A stretch of 64,000 nt of DNA from Candidatus Poribacteria bacterium (GCA_022827625.1 JAJEIE010000008.1:124001-188000); one strand, 5' to 3'. Shown: positions 51,248 to 60,557, counted from the first letter of the stretch. The notes: generated from the sequence alone by a model not told the origin. Made by a program: numbers and translations.

Positions 51248-51836
51248 TGATGTTCTCCTCCCCTATTCCCGCTTTAATGAGTAATTTTTTCATTTTTTGC
51301 CGAGCACGGTGGATAAGTGCTTTCACGGCACCCACTGAGCAGCCGAGAATTTCTGAGACCTCTTCATAACGCAAATCTTGGTAGGTGACGAGTGTGAGTG
51401 CCACCCGCTGATTTTCTGGTAACTGTGCGAATGCTTTGCGTATTATTTGTCGCTGTTCCTTTTTCTCTAACAACACATCCGGCATATAGCGAGTATCGCG
51501 CATTATGTCTGTATGATAGATATCTTCGCCTTCCTCAACGAGGTCTTCAAGGTAGTACGTATTGCGTCGCGAACGGTTTCGCACCTCGTTTCGACACAAA
51601 TTAGTAGCGATCGTGTAGAGCCAGCTTTTAAACGACGCTGTCGGTTCATAGCGATTCGCGCTTTTAAAAACCCGTAGAAACGTTTCTTGCGAGAGGTCCT
51701 CGGCGCGGTGATAATCGTTAACGGAGCGATGAATGTAGTTAATCAATGGGTTTTGATAGCGTCTGACCAACAACTCGAACGCGCTCATATCCCCTTTACG
51801 GCATTTCATCATCAAATCTTCGTCTGAAACAAACAT
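51234..51836 (-). CDS. ECF sigma factor (RpoE/SigW-like)
   Basis: 200 residues, canonical size. Region 2 (FELLVRRYQNPLINYIHRSVNDYHRAEDLSQETFLRVF; quoted part: NDYHRAEDLSQETFLRVF) and FKSWLYTIATNLCRNEVR are followed by region 4 (LPENQRVALTLVTYQDLRYEEVSEI, GAVKALIHRARQKMKK). It is coupled to the zinc anti-sigma gene downstream. A probable target is its own operon, including the VWA protein, but no matching promoter can be verified by eye. Confidence 0.93.
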   Translation of the reverse strand: MFVSDEDLMMKCRKGDMSAFELLVRRYQNPLINYIHRSVNDYHRAEDLSQETFLRVFKSANRYEPTASFKSWLYTIATNLCRNEVRNRSRRNTYYLEDLVEEGEDIYHTDIMRDTRYMPDVLLEKKEQRQIIRKAFAQLPENQRVALTLVTYQDLRYEEVSEILGCSVGAVKALIHRARQKMKKLLIKAGIGEENINAKI

Positions 51837-51908
51837 TTTTCTAATGTTCCTTGCGGTTCGTTTAGGCGTGATTTACAGTAAGACACCTTTCCGTAGACCC
51901 AGCCCGGG

Positions 51909-52466
51909 CTATGCGTTCTGATCAATATCTGAATGAAGGTTCAACTTAAGGCGCATCGCCGTTTTATAGGCACTCACTGCCTCACGTCGCTTCCCTTGGA
52001 ATGTGTAAACTGCCCCAAGTTCGGAGTGCAGTTCCGGGTGATCTGGGATGAAACGGATGGCGCGTGTATAAACGTCAACCGCCTCATCGTAGCGTTTAAG
52101 CAAACGATAGGTTGCCGCAAGATTTAAGTGTGCTGTTGCTTCCCTCGGTTCGCATGCCACCGCCATCTTGTAAGCGTCTATCGCGTTTTCGTACGCCTCA
52201 ATCATAAAATAAGCCAGACCGAGATGGAAATGTGCCTCCGCCGATTCACGATTATGTTGAATTACCTGCTGAAATTCTTCAATCGCTTTTCCGAAATCTC
52301 GTGCTTTTAAGGCATCCGCACCCTGTTTCAGATGTTTCGCGACGGTTTGGTGCGCGTGGATATCAACACGTCCCCGCTGGATGAGTTCCTTTTGCAAGCC
52401 GCTGGAAGATACCTTCGCCTCATCAGGTGTGAGTGCACCCCCCGCATCAGTTTTTCTGTCTTTCAT
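51909..52466 (-). CDS. TPR-repeat protein
   Basis: 185 residues. At least three tetratricopeptide units are visible: GADALKARDFGKAIEEFQQVI, AHLNLAATYRLLKRYDEAVDVY and LHSELGAVYTFQGKRREAVSAYKTA. They cover ~65-180, after a charged N-terminal region. No signal peptide or TM is seen, so it is probably cytoplasmic. TPRs mediate protein-protein contacts. It lies between the FGE-like gene (44-base gap) and the sigma gene, and may belong to either transcript. Confidence 0.82.
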   Translation of the reverse strand: MKDRKTDAGGALTPDEAKVSSSGLQKELIQRGRVDIHAHQTVAKHLKQGADALKARDFGKAIEEFQQVIQHNRESAEAHFHLGLAYFMIEAYENAIDAYKMAVACEPREATAHLNLAATYRLLKRYDEAVDVYTRAIRFIPDHPELHSELGAVYTFQGKRREAVSAYKTAMRLKLNLHSDIDQNA

Positions 52467-52510
52467 GCTTCTCTCCCTATGAGCACAAGGCTGGATTTAC
52501 CTGTCTAAGC

Positions 52511-53416
52511 TTACCGCGCGATGCGGAATCCAATCACGAACTCTGCGTATGCGTTGCTGAAGAAATCGTAACTCGTGCAAGTACTATAGTCGTGATTGTA
52601 ATACCAGGCACCGCCACATGCGACACGAAAATTCCCATCATCATCGTAAGCCGTGTCTGTCCACTCCCAGACGTTGCCGACCATATCGTAGCATCCAAAA
52701 GGACTCACGCCGTCTCTGAAGGCAACGACCGGGGTTGTCGTTCCCGCGCCGAGTTCAGCGGTATTGCATCGCGGTTTGTCAATTTCATAGCCCCACGGAA
52801 AGAGCCTATCATCGGCACCACGTGCAGCGTATTGCCACTCCTGAAACGTCGGCAGTCTACCGCCAATATAACCGGCGTACGCCTCCGCATCTTCACACGT
52901 AACCCAAGTGACCGGATGATCACCTCTATTTTCTGGATACCTACCGTCTGTCCAGTCCTGCGGAGGTGTATATCCAGTATCCTGAACGAACCGTTCATAT
53001 TGAGCGTTGGTTATAGGATAGACCCCTATCCGAAATTCATCGACTGCTAACGGGGCGCGTTCCTCACCGATACAGGCGATGCCAGCAGGGATATAAACAG
53101 TTGCATCTAACGCCTGTAGTGTAGCATCGCGAACGTTCTGATCCTCGTGTGCAAGCGCATAACCCAGAGGTGAGATAACTTCACCGACCGGTGGCGTTGT
53201 CAGTTGCGGCATCGTCTCCCAACCGAGATCTGTGCTGAGTAGCAGCCGGGCTGCGTCAGACAGCGATGCGTCGAAATGCCAGGTCCAGTAATCTTGACGT
53301 AATTTTTGGAAGGCATCCGGCGCGTTGCTTTCTAAGAGTGCCGTTCGAGATGCTTTGGGCTTTGTGATATTCAGGATATTTTTCGTTGAAACGCCATTCG
53401 TGCTTTCCATGTGCAT
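52511..53416 (-). CDS. SUMF1/formylglycine-generating-enzyme-like protein, catalytic cysteines uncertain
   Basis: 301 residues. The FGE-sulfatase fold is clear from PAGIACIGEERAPLAVDEF, YPITNAQYERFV, HPVTWVTCEDAEAYAGY, GRLPTFQEWQYAARG, LFPWG, DMVGNVWEWT and CGGAWYYN...IGFRIAR. True FGEs use two cysteines in a CxxSYCxRYR-type segment; here the region reads DYSTCTSYDFF, with one Cys and no paired Cys or Arg. It may be a non-catalytic or EgtB/PvdO-like relative rather than the sulfatase-maturase. A second N-terminal ~110 residues resemble the extension of peptidylprolyl- or HEAT-like proteins, but this is not certain. Confidence 0.78.
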   Translation of the reverse strand: MHMESTNGVSTKNILNITKPKASRTALLESNAPDAFQKLRQDYWTWHFDASLSDAARLLLSTDLGWETMPQLTTPPVGEVISPLGYALAHEDQNVRDATLQALDATVYIPAGIACIGEERAPLAVDEFRIGVYPITNAQYERFVQDTGYTPPQDWTDGRYPENRGDHPVTWVTCEDAEAYAGYIGGRLPTFQEWQYAARGADDRLFPWGYEIDKPRCNTAELGAGTTTPVVAFRDGVSPFGCYDMVGNVWEWTDTAYDDDGNFRVACGGAWYYNHDYSTCTSYDFFSNAYAEFVIGFRIAR

Positions 53417-53473
53417 TATGATAGCATAAAGAAAGCACTTTTTGCAAGCAGAAGGCGCATTCAGTTTTGTCCC

Positions 53474-54163
53474 CTATAGTCCTAAAATTACTGGAATTTC
53501 AGCCAATGAAGCCACTTCATAGTCAGGTTGAATCTCTGTATCATTTGGTACGCCTTCGCGATTCAGCCAAACAGAAGGCGCACCAACGTTCCGTGCACCC
53601 ATGACATCATTTTCAAGAGAGTCGCCTACATGGAGCATCTCCGTAAGTTCGCAGCCCGCGCGTGCCGCTGTAATCTCAAAGATTCTTGGGTGAGGCTTCT
53701 CAACCTGTACATCTTGAGAAAAGACGACAAAAGCAAAACGTCCATCAAGGCCACAACGTTCCGGATAGGTGTTACCGTTCGAGAGCAATCCGAGTTTGAA
53801 ATGCGATGCCAGAATATCGAAAGTCGGAATGACATCAGGATATAACTCTATATCTTCAAACCGATGCTTCCGATATATCGCATTCAAATGGGCAGCGAGG
53901 TCTTTATCTGGACACCCCACGTGTTCGAGCGTCCGTTCAAAGGCACCTCGCCGGATTTCTTCCAAATTCCAGACTTTACCTTTCACCGCTTCGGCAAATT
54001 GTTCACGAATAGCAATCATTTCGTCGATTGTCAGGTTTAGGACGCGCGGCGTTGGCCGTTGTCTTTGCAGTTCCGCCAACGTATGTTTGAGTGAACGACG
54101 CATCACCTGATGAAAATCCCACAAGGTCATGTCGCCATCAAAAGAGATGCTTGAAATGTTCAA
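53474..54163 (-). CDS. HAD-superfamily hydrolase
   Basis: 229 residues. Motif I SFDGDMTLW has Asp9 (nucleophile) and Asp11, motif II GLLSNGNTY, motif III with Lys in VEKPHPRIFE, and motif IV HVGDSLENDVMGA. An alpha-helical cap lies at ~20-100. This is a subfamily IA phosphatase, like 5'-nucleotidase or pyrimidine-nucleotidase YjjG types. Substrate unknown. It stands alone between the FGE-like gene and the purine permease. Confidence 0.88.
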   Translation of the reverse strand: MNISSISFDGDMTLWDFHQVMRRSLKHTLAELQRQRPTPRVLNLTIDEMIAIREQFAEAVKGKVWNLEEIRRGAFERTLEHVGCPDKDLAAHLNAIYRKHRFEDIELYPDVIPTFDILASHFKLGLLSNGNTYPERCGLDGRFAFVVFSQDVQVEKPHPRIFEITAARAGCELTEMLHVGDSLENDVMGARNVGAPSVWLNREGVPNDTEIQPDYEVASLAEIPVILGL

Positions 54164-54247
54164 GGAAGTTCCTTTCCAAAGTGGGGTCGAGAGTGTTGTT
54201 TATGGTGAATCCTAAAAATAAATACACACTTTCGTCCCAGGTCCGGT

Positions 54248-54270
54248 AGGTGCGGTTTGCAACCGCACCT
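54248..54270. repeat. Palindrome AGGTGCGGTT-TGC-AACCGCACCT
   Basis: A perfect 10-base stem 25 bases after the permease stop codon at 54295 (minus strand). No T-run; it is one of the GTAGG-type palindromes. Confidence 0.6.
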
Positions 54271-54294
54271 TTCTAATTTAGGAGAAAGTTTCTT

Positions 54295-55623
54295 CTACAG
54301 ATCCCCAATATAACAGGCGATGAAGAAGAGAGCGAAGTAGTATATGACCGGATTTACCTCTTTCCCACGACCTGTCACTAACTTGAGAAATGCTAATGAG
54401 ACGAGTCCGAAGCCGATGCCGTCTGTAATGCTAAAGGAGAGTGGCATCATTATTATTGTAAGGAATGCAGGGATCGATTCTGTGATGTCTTCCCAATCAA
54501 TCTGGCTGACATTTCTGAGCATTAATCCCCCGACAACGATGAGTGCTGGTGCGATTATCGGATAAATCGTAGTGGTTGGGTTAATTGCATATCCACCGCC
54601 AACAATTTTAACAAGTGGATAGAGAACAAGAGACAGCAACATAAAGATTCCGGTAAAAACAGCCGTGAGACCTGTCCGTCCACCTACAGCAATACCCGTC
54701 GCGCTTTCGATGTAACAAGTAACAGTTGAGGTGCCGAGGAGCGCACCGCCGACAGTTCCTCCCGCATCCGTCAGGAGGGCTCGCCTTGCTTTTGCGAGTT
54801 TCCCCTCTTCAAGCAACTCCGCTCTATAGCCGATAGCAGTGAGCGTGCCGATGCTATCGAACATATCAATCGCAAAAAAAACAAAGAGAACAGAAATCAG
54901 CTCCAACTTATCGAAGATATTCGGCATTTGCAGCTTGAAGAATGTTGGTGCCATAGATGGTGGGGGCGCGACGACTCCTTCAAACTTGGCAAGCCCAAAG
55001 ATAAGGTCGGCGACAGCGGCGACAAGAATACCGATAAGAATTGCGCCGCGTACCTGGCGCGCCATGAGCGTGAGTATGACGGCAATACCAAAAAGGGAAA
55101 GCAATACAGGAGTCGATAAGAGATCCCCTCGTGTCACATAAGTCGCCGAATGCCTCACAATTATTCCGCTCCATTGCAAGCCGATGAAAGCGATAAAGAG
55201 TCCGATCCCAATGGCAATCGCATTCTGAAGCGACGGCGGAATGGCATTCATAACGGCTTCACGGATGCCGACGAACGAAAGTATGAAGAACAACAAACCT
55301 GATATGAAGACAATGCCCAATGCCTCCTGCCAGGGCAAGTTTAAACCTTGGCAAACGTCAAAAACGAAATAGGCGTTAAGCCCCATGCCGGGTGCTAAGA
55401 CGACGGGATAATTGGTTAAAAATGCCATGAAGAACGATGCGATTGCACTGGATAGGCAGGTCGCAACCATGACGGCACCATAGTCCATACCGGATAATGA
55501 AAGCAGTGAGGGTTGAACGAAGATTATATATGAAATTGTCATAAAATTCGTTAACCCCGCGACCAGCTCGCGCCTCACCGAGGTACCGGCTCCCTTTAAG
55601 TCAAAGAATCTCTCAAGTAGCAT
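54295..55623 (-). CDS. Purine permease (AzgA/NCS2 family)
   Basis: 442 residues with ~12 hydrophobic segments. FFDLKGAGTSVRRELVAGLTNFMTISYIIFV (quoted part: GLTNFMTISYIIFVQPS) and APGMGLNAYFVF are AzgA-type signatures, and later TSTVTCYIESATGIAVGGRTGLTAV is the central motif (quoted part: TCYIESATGIAVGGRTGLT). The family imports hypoxanthine, guanine or adenine by proton symport. AGGAGATA lies before ATG 55623. The leader region carries a long palindrome but no recognisable purine riboswitch. Confidence 0.92.
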   Translation of the reverse strand: MLLERFFDLKGAGTSVRRELVAGLTNFMTISYIIFVQPSLLSLSGMDYGAVMVATCLSSAIASFFMAFLTNYPVVLAPGMGLNAYFVFDVCQGLNLPWQEALGIVFISGLLFFILSFVGIREAVMNAIPPSLQNAIAIGIGLFIAFIGLQWSGIIVRHSATYVTRGDLLSTPVLLSLFGIAVILTLMARQVRGAILIGILVAAVADLIFGLAKFEGVVAPPPSMAPTFFKLQMPNIFDKLELISVLFVFFAIDMFDSIGTLTAIGYRAELLEEGKLAKARRALLTDAGGTVGGALLGTSTVTCYIESATGIAVGGRTGLTAVFTGIFMLLSLVLYPLVKIVGGGYAINPTTTIYPIIAPALIVVGGLMLRNVSQIDWEDITESIPAFLTIIMMPLSFSITDGIGFGLVSLAFLKLVTGRGKEVNPVIYYFALFFIACYIGDL

Positions 55624-55701
55624 ATTATCTCCTTGAATAGTCGTCAGTTGTCAATTATAGTAAATTATGTAAATAAGTTTACATATCTTCTGTAGAAGCA
55701 C

Positions 55702-55758
55702 TCTCCGAATCGCGACCCAACCGCTGTGAGTCGGGAATCGGAGTTCCCTCCTACAGTT
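55702..55758. repeat. Long imperfect palindrome in the permease leader
   Basis: CTGTAG...CTACAG ends enclose GGGAATCGGAGTTCCC and CCGAATCGCGACCC arms. It lies 80-135 bases upstream of the permease start. It may be a dispersed repeat; it does not match riboswitch structures I know. Confidence 0.45.
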
Positions 55759-55844
55759 CAGATGTAAAGTTAATTGTAGAATCCACTATAAGAACAGGAC
55801 TTATGCAAATTTAATGGAGAGTGTGGAATTTTATTCATAATCAT

Positions 55845-56813
55845 CTAAAAGTTCGGTTGCAGCACGCCATAGGGCAACTGTTCTCCCTTCAACCCTGCGA
55901 GCAGATTCTCCATCGCCATAGTTGCCATTTTCATCCGTGTTTGAATAGTAGCACTGCCGAGATGCGGTGCTATAATAACGTTATCTAAACCGAGGAGTGG
56001 ATGGTCAATGTTAAGGGGTTCGGGTTCCGTTACGTCAAGGGCAGCACCCGCAATCTGACCTTCTCTGAGGGCATCGTATAACGCATAGTGATCGACAACA
56101 GGACCTCTGGCGATGTTCACAAGGATTGCAGTGCTTTTCATCAACGCAAGTTCGGCTTTGCCAATCATGTGCGTCGTCTCATCTGTCAAAGGAACGTGGA
56201 GCGTCACGAAATCGGAATCTCGAAGGAGGTGTTCCATGTCAACATATTTGATACCGAGTTCTTCCTCCCAATCGCGTCTGCGTTCGCGTTTGTAATAGAG
56301 GACGCGCATGTCAAAAGCCAGGGCACGTTTTGCGACGGCATAACCGATGCGTCCCATACCCACAATACCGATTGTCGCATGGTGTACATCGTAGCCCCAC
56401 AGGATATTCGGATCGTAGTATAGCCACTGTTTGGTCTGAACGTGTTTATCCGCTGGAACAATATTTCGCGATGCGGCGAGCAGGAGTGCCATCGTCATAT
56501 CTGCAGTGGTGTCGCTAAGGACACCCGGTGTATGCCCGACTGCAATCCCTCTTTCTCTACAAGTCTCAACATGGACATGATCATAACCCACTCCAACGAC
56601 AGAGATAACTTTGAGATTTGGGGAAGTCGCGATCATCTCTGGTGAGACGGGTTCGTGCCCATAGGTCATTAGCCCATCAAGCGGTGGAATCTTCTCAGCG
56701 ATAGGGGGTAGGATTGCACTTGTATGCCACATATCGACTTCACATTCCGCCGCGATTTTCGCTCGGATTTCTTCTGGTATCGGTCGTGTGATGAAAACTT
56801 TAAGTTGTGCCAA
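55845..56813 (-). CDS. D-isomer-specific 2-hydroxyacid dehydrogenase (glyoxylate reductase-like)
   Basis: 322 residues. The NAD motif is GIVGMGRIGYAVAKRA (~149). The catalytic set is Arg236 (NIARGPVVD), Glu265 (VTEPEP) and His284 (APHLGSAT). It also has GVGYDHV and DTTADMTMALLL. The family reduces glyoxylate, hydroxypyruvate or related 2-oxoacids with NAD(P)H. It starts 11 bases after der and is third in a run with the AI-2E-family gene and der, with no obvious functional link. Confidence 0.9.
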   Translation of the reverse strand: MAQLKVFITRPIPEEIRAKIAAECEVDMWHTSAILPPIAEKIPPLDGLMTYGHEPVSPEMIATSPNLKVISVVGVGYDHVHVETCRERGIAVGHTPGVLSDTTADMTMALLLAASRNIVPADKHVQTKQWLYYDPNILWGYDVHHATIGIVGMGRIGYAVAKRALAFDMRVLYYKRERRRDWEEELGIKYVDMEHLLRDSDFVTLHVPLTDETTHMIGKAELALMKSTAILVNIARGPVVDHYALYDALREGQIAGAALDVTEPEPLNIDHPLLGLDNVIIAPHLGSATIQTRMKMATMAMENLLAGLKGEQLPYGVLQPNF

Positions 56814-56824
56814 AATTGCTCTCC

Positions 56825-58240
56825 TTACGATTGGCGATAAAAGATGCGTATGGGGGTGCCGTTGAATCCGAATTCCGCCCTGATGCTGTTGACAAGGTAC
56901 GCCTCGTACGGTGGACGTATCCGACGCAGGTTGCGTCCGAATATGAGAAACGTCGGGGGCTTGCTCTCCACTTGCGTGATATATTTAAGTGCGGGGCGTA
57001 CACCCTTAACCCGTGGTGGTGGATGCGCAGTCCGTAATTCAAGAAGGAGTTGGTTGAGGTCCGGGGTCGGGATACGGGTGCAATACTCGCGATAAACCTC
57101 AAGGGCTATCTCCAATATATGGGTAACGCGTTGACCTGTAAGCGCAGAGACGAAAACCCGCGGCACATAATGAAGTTGTGGGAGTTGGGCATCTATTCTA
57201 TCCATAAATGCTGGATGCGTTGTGTTATCCTTTTCAACCAGGTCCCACTTGTTCAACACCAAAACCGAGGCTTTCCCCTGTCGTTCGATGAAATTAGCAA
57301 TAGCCTTATCCTGTTGTGCGATCTCCTGGGTTACGTCAAGTACAAGGACAGCAATGTCACTTTGGCGGATGCTGTGTATCGCGCGTTGGACGGTTACGGA
57401 TTCGAGTGCGTCGTTAATAGCCGATTTCCGACGCATTCCCGCCGTATCCACCACTTCAAACGGAATGTTATCGTGAACGATCCGAATATTTACGGCATCT
57501 CGCGTCGTGCCCGGTCGGTCATCAACAATCATTCGCGCTTCCCCTAACAAGTTATTAATAAGCGAAGATTTTCCGACATTCGGTCTACCAACGATTGCGA
57601 TTTTCATTGCGGCAGCTCCGCCCTCCGACGTTTCGTCGGTATCGGGTAATTCCTCTACCACCCGATCAAGGAGTTCCCGAATGCCGTCGTTTTGGACGCA
57701 CGATGTCCACGTCGGTTCTGAGAATCCAAGCGAGTAAAACTCCGCCGCCTCATTGCGGAACCGATCACTATCCACTTTGTTGACAACAAGGAAAATAGGT
57801 TTACCAGCAGTTCTGAGTTTATCCGCAACAGTTATATCGTGTGGCATAATGCCGGTTCGAGCGTCGACAACGAACAGGACGAGGCTCGCTTCATCCAAAG
57901 CCGCATCCACTTGTAATTGGACGTTATCAATAAGACGGTCATTTGGATCGACATCCAAGCCGCCGGTATCAACAATTGTAAAGGTCCGGTCATTCCATTC
58001 AACATCGGCGTAATTCCGATCGCGCGTCACGCCGGGTGTATCATGAACGACAGCAAATTTACGCGATTTTTTGGTCTTTCGCGGTCTGACCGGCTGCATC
58101 GGCTCGTCTCCATTACCTTCAAAATCGGTGTGTCCCTGTTTCGGTCGTACAGGGGCAGCTGCGGTGATTCGGTTGAAGAGCGAAGATTTCCCGACATTGG
58201 GTCTGCCGACAATCGCGACAGTCGGATATCCGGTTTCCAT
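56825..58240 (-). CDS. der: GTPase Der with an insertion in the first G domain
   Basis: 471 residues from ATG 58240; the stop of the upstream gene overlaps as TAATG, and GGAGGA precedes it. Der helps 50S ribosome assembly. The first G domain has GRPNVGKS (12-19), then ~32 extra basic residues between the P-loop helix and DTPGVTRDR (inserted roughly at 27-60; for example PVRPRKTKKSRKF). The second domain has GRPNVGKSSLINNLL, DRPGTTRD, DTAGMRRK and NKWD. The C-terminal KH-like domain ends KPPTFLIFGR...IRIFYRQS. The insertion may affect the switch-I region; no stop or frameshift is seen. Confidence 0.95.
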   Translation of the reverse strand: METGYPTVAIVGRPNVGKSSLFNRITAAAPVRPKQGHTDFEGNGDEPMQPVRPRKTKKSRKFAVVHDTPGVTRDRNYADVEWNDRTFTIVDTGGLDVDPNDRLIDNVQLQVDAALDEASLVLFVVDARTGIMPHDITVADKLRTAGKPIFLVVNKVDSDRFRNEAAEFYSLGFSEPTWTSCVQNDGIRELLDRVVEELPDTDETSEGGAAAMKIAIVGRPNVGKSSLINNLLGEARMIVDDRPGTTRDAVNIRIVHDNIPFEVVDTAGMRRKSAINDALESVTVQRAIHSIRQSDIAVLVLDVTQEIAQQDKAIANFIERQGKASVLVLNKWDLVEKDNTTHPAFMDRIDAQLPQLHYVPRVFVSALTGQRVTHILEIALEVYREYCTRIPTPDLNQLLLELRTAHPPPRVKGVRPALKYITQVESKPPTFLIFGRNLRRIRPPYEAYLVNSIRAEFGFNGTPIRIFYRQS

Positions 58241-60450
58241 TAGTTTTCCTCCAATGCATCGGTTTCTGCAGACCGGTTCTCGATGGGTTGATCTGTTGCT
58301 AACGTCCGCGAAACGGCAATAATGGATTTTATCACAACAATAATAGGAATTGCAAGCAACACTCCCCAAAAACCGAGTACTGTTGCCCCAACGATGACGG
58401 CGAACATAATAAGTAACGGATCTACATCGACAGCATCGCTCATAACTTTGGGCGAAACCAGTGAGTTGTCAATAGTTTGGACACCAAGAACAACACCGAC
58501 GACAACTGCGGAACGGACAAGAAATTCAACGAGACTAAAATCCCCAGCTGCCAACCCCATCAACATCGCCAGAAGTGCAAAACCGCCGCCAATAAAGGGA
58601 CCAAAGGTTGGTATCGCATTACAGATACCGGCGAGTAGACCGACAACGAGCGCGAAGGGTACACCAATAACACTATACGCGACACACGAAATTGCTGAAA
58701 TAATGGCGATAACCGTGGCTTGTCCTTTGAGAAACTCTTGGAGATTCTTATCAATTTCGCGTAGATAACTCTTGGCGGCATCGCGACGGTGCTCTGGTAA
58801 GAGTAAGATCAGTTTATGAAAATACGCGTCAAAGGATTGATTGGCATAGACAAACACAATGAATGCAAGCAAGAGTGTTGCCAGAAATCCACCGAATCCG
58901 AATGCGATGGAGCCGATGAATCCTGAAACCCACTTCACTGCTACCCCACCGGTTTGGGCGATTGTAGGTATCCGTTCGGTAAGATAGGTCCGAATCTGCT
59001 GAACAATAGGTTCGTCCCTATAGGTATCGGTAATACCTTTCTTATTTACAGCAAACGATTTCCATCGAGCGGTCGATTCGATACGATGTCGGATAACGGT
59101 CGAATCTCCGGCGTATAGTCCTGAAGGTGCAGATGCTAAGAGTATATTTCCTGTCGCGCCTCCTACTTTTTGCCAATCATCAAGTCGATTCCATGCATAG
59201 AGACCATCGGGTGTGCCAGCGTATAGTTCAGCGCGAGCGTTAGTCCTAAGGTCGCTGTCCTTTGGTTCTACGACTGCGAGTGTGTAAACGATTTGGGGTA
59301 TCGGTGGTAATGGTTCCCAACCAAGAGACGTCCCTTCCAGGTGCCAATGTATCGTTGTTTCTATAGGCATCAAAGATTCTGGATCAGGCTGCGGTGTGCT
59401 GGCGACATAGGTTATTCTGCTACCATCGCTCTCTTCAATAGAGGTGATGCTGACGATAGATCTTTCGTCAAAAATCATAGGTTCAACTTCACGCCAAGTG
59501 CGTCCAGAATCATTGCTTGTGTAAAGTCTATTTTGTGTTCCAACGTAGATGTGGGCACTATTCCAATGCGGTGTATTGACAGCTTGGATGGTTGCGGTAT
59601 CAAAAGGCGTGCCTTCTACCTTGTGCCATGTTTGTGATTGAATTCTCCGAATGCTTCCATCCGCCCGAATCATCTCAATCCCGCCGCGGGGTAGGATTTT
59701 ATAATATCTGTATAATCCTTTTGTAGTGCCAGCGTAGATAATATTTCTGCTGGTTGTCAGGGTTTGTATCTGTTTGCCGAGGAGCGCGCCGTTTGTAATG
59801 CCGACACGGACAGCGGTATCTTTGGTATCCGCTTGAACGCTGTAAACCCCGTGGTTTGTAGCGACATAGAAGGTTTCTACTTGCCGTTTTTCTCCGTTGG
59901 CAACAATCGGATTAAGACCGATTGTGATAGCACTAAAGGTCTCTCCATTGACATAAGGCAAAACGGTTTCGTGATAAAATTTGATTAACCCAGTGCCCAT
60001 TTGTCTGGCTTGTCTACTCACCTGTCTGCCGGTGTAGAAAAGCGCACCGCCACAGATGACGAGAATCAACAGTGTAGCAATGGCACGTTGATACTCCTTT
60101 TTAAAGGGAAGTGCATTCCAGAGAAAGCGAAAAATATAGGCGAAACCGAACCCTAAAAGGAAGGGGGTCAACGCCCCCAAAAGGCGAATAAACAGCCATA
60201 TACCAATCATCAGGATTTCTAAAACAACAATGCTCTTTATGTCGATCCAGCGGTAAATGCGTGTGAGCAGCACAATCAGTAATATTGACACGATAGGATG
60301 TAATAACAATATCCGAGCACTATCGTTTGTGCTGCCTTTATAGTAAGCGAATGCTATCCAACCTGCGGCAAACACAACACTAATAATTGCGAGAATAGCT
60401 GTCCCAGTAAGTACGGGTTGCTGTGGGTTCGGTTTGTTTTGCGTATTCAT
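58240..60450 (-). CDS. AI-2E-family transporter with an inserted Asp-box propeller
   Basis: 736 residues from ATG 60450; the ATG at 60522 adds a stretch that reads like intergenic repeat. N-terminal TM helices (~15-140) and a C-terminal group (~525-720: GFGGFLATLLLAFIVFVYA, GVPFALVVGLLAGICNAIPTFGPFIGG, TVLGFWGVLLAIPIIVV) match the AI-2E/PerM family, normally ~350 residues. Between them, ~190-480 reads as a soluble propeller with repeated YAGTTKGLYRY-, YVGTQNRLYTSNDSGRTWREV- and LYAGTPDGLYAW-type units, one with a full Asp-box (SNDSGRTW). It would lie in the extracytoplasmic loop. Transport substrate unknown. Confidence 0.88.
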   Translation of the reverse strand: MNTQNKPNPQQPVLTGTAILAIISVVFAAGWIAFAYYKGSTNDSARILLLHPIVSILLIVLLTRIYRWIDIKSIVVLEILMIGIWLFIRLLGALTPFLLGFGFAYIFRFLWNALPFKKEYQRAIATLLILVICGGALFYTGRQVSRQARQMGTGLIKFYHETVLPYVNGETFSAITIGLNPIVANGEKRQVETFYVATNHGVYSVQADTKDTAVRVGITNGALLGKQIQTLTTSRNIIYAGTTKGLYRYYKILPRGGIEMIRADGSIRRIQSQTWHKVEGTPFDTATIQAVNTPHWNSAHIYVGTQNRLYTSNDSGRTWREVEPMIFDERSIVSITSIEESDGSRITYVASTPQPDPESLMPIETTIHWHLEGTSLGWEPLPPIPQIVYTLAVVEPKDSDLRTNARAELYAGTPDGLYAWNRLDDWQKVGGATGNILLASAPSGLYAGDSTVIRHRIESTARWKSFAVNKKGITDTYRDEPIVQQIRTYLTERIPTIAQTGGVAVKWVSGFIGSIAFGFGGFLATLLLAFIVFVYANQSFDAYFHKLILLLPEHRRDAAKSYLREIDKNLQEFLKGQATVIAIISAISCVAYSVIGVPFALVVGLLAGICNAIPTFGPFIGGGFALLAMLMGLAAGDFSLVEFLVRSAVVVGVVLGVQTIDNSLVSPKVMSDAVDVDPLLIMFAVIVGATVLGFWGVLLAIPIIVVIKSIIAVSRTLATDQPIENRSAETDALEEN

Positions 60451-60557
60451 AAAAAAAATAGATTCTTGTTTGGAAGGTAGCAAGGATGGAAGATTGGGGT
60501 GCCCGTCCTTCCTCTCTTCCATCCGAGCAGCTTTCAGACTTCCTGTACCAAAAGTCG

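Noticed and set aside
55624-55844. Possible purine riboswitch before the permease
   Set aside because: The leader forms a long palindrome but lacks the conserved junction bases of the purine aptamer.
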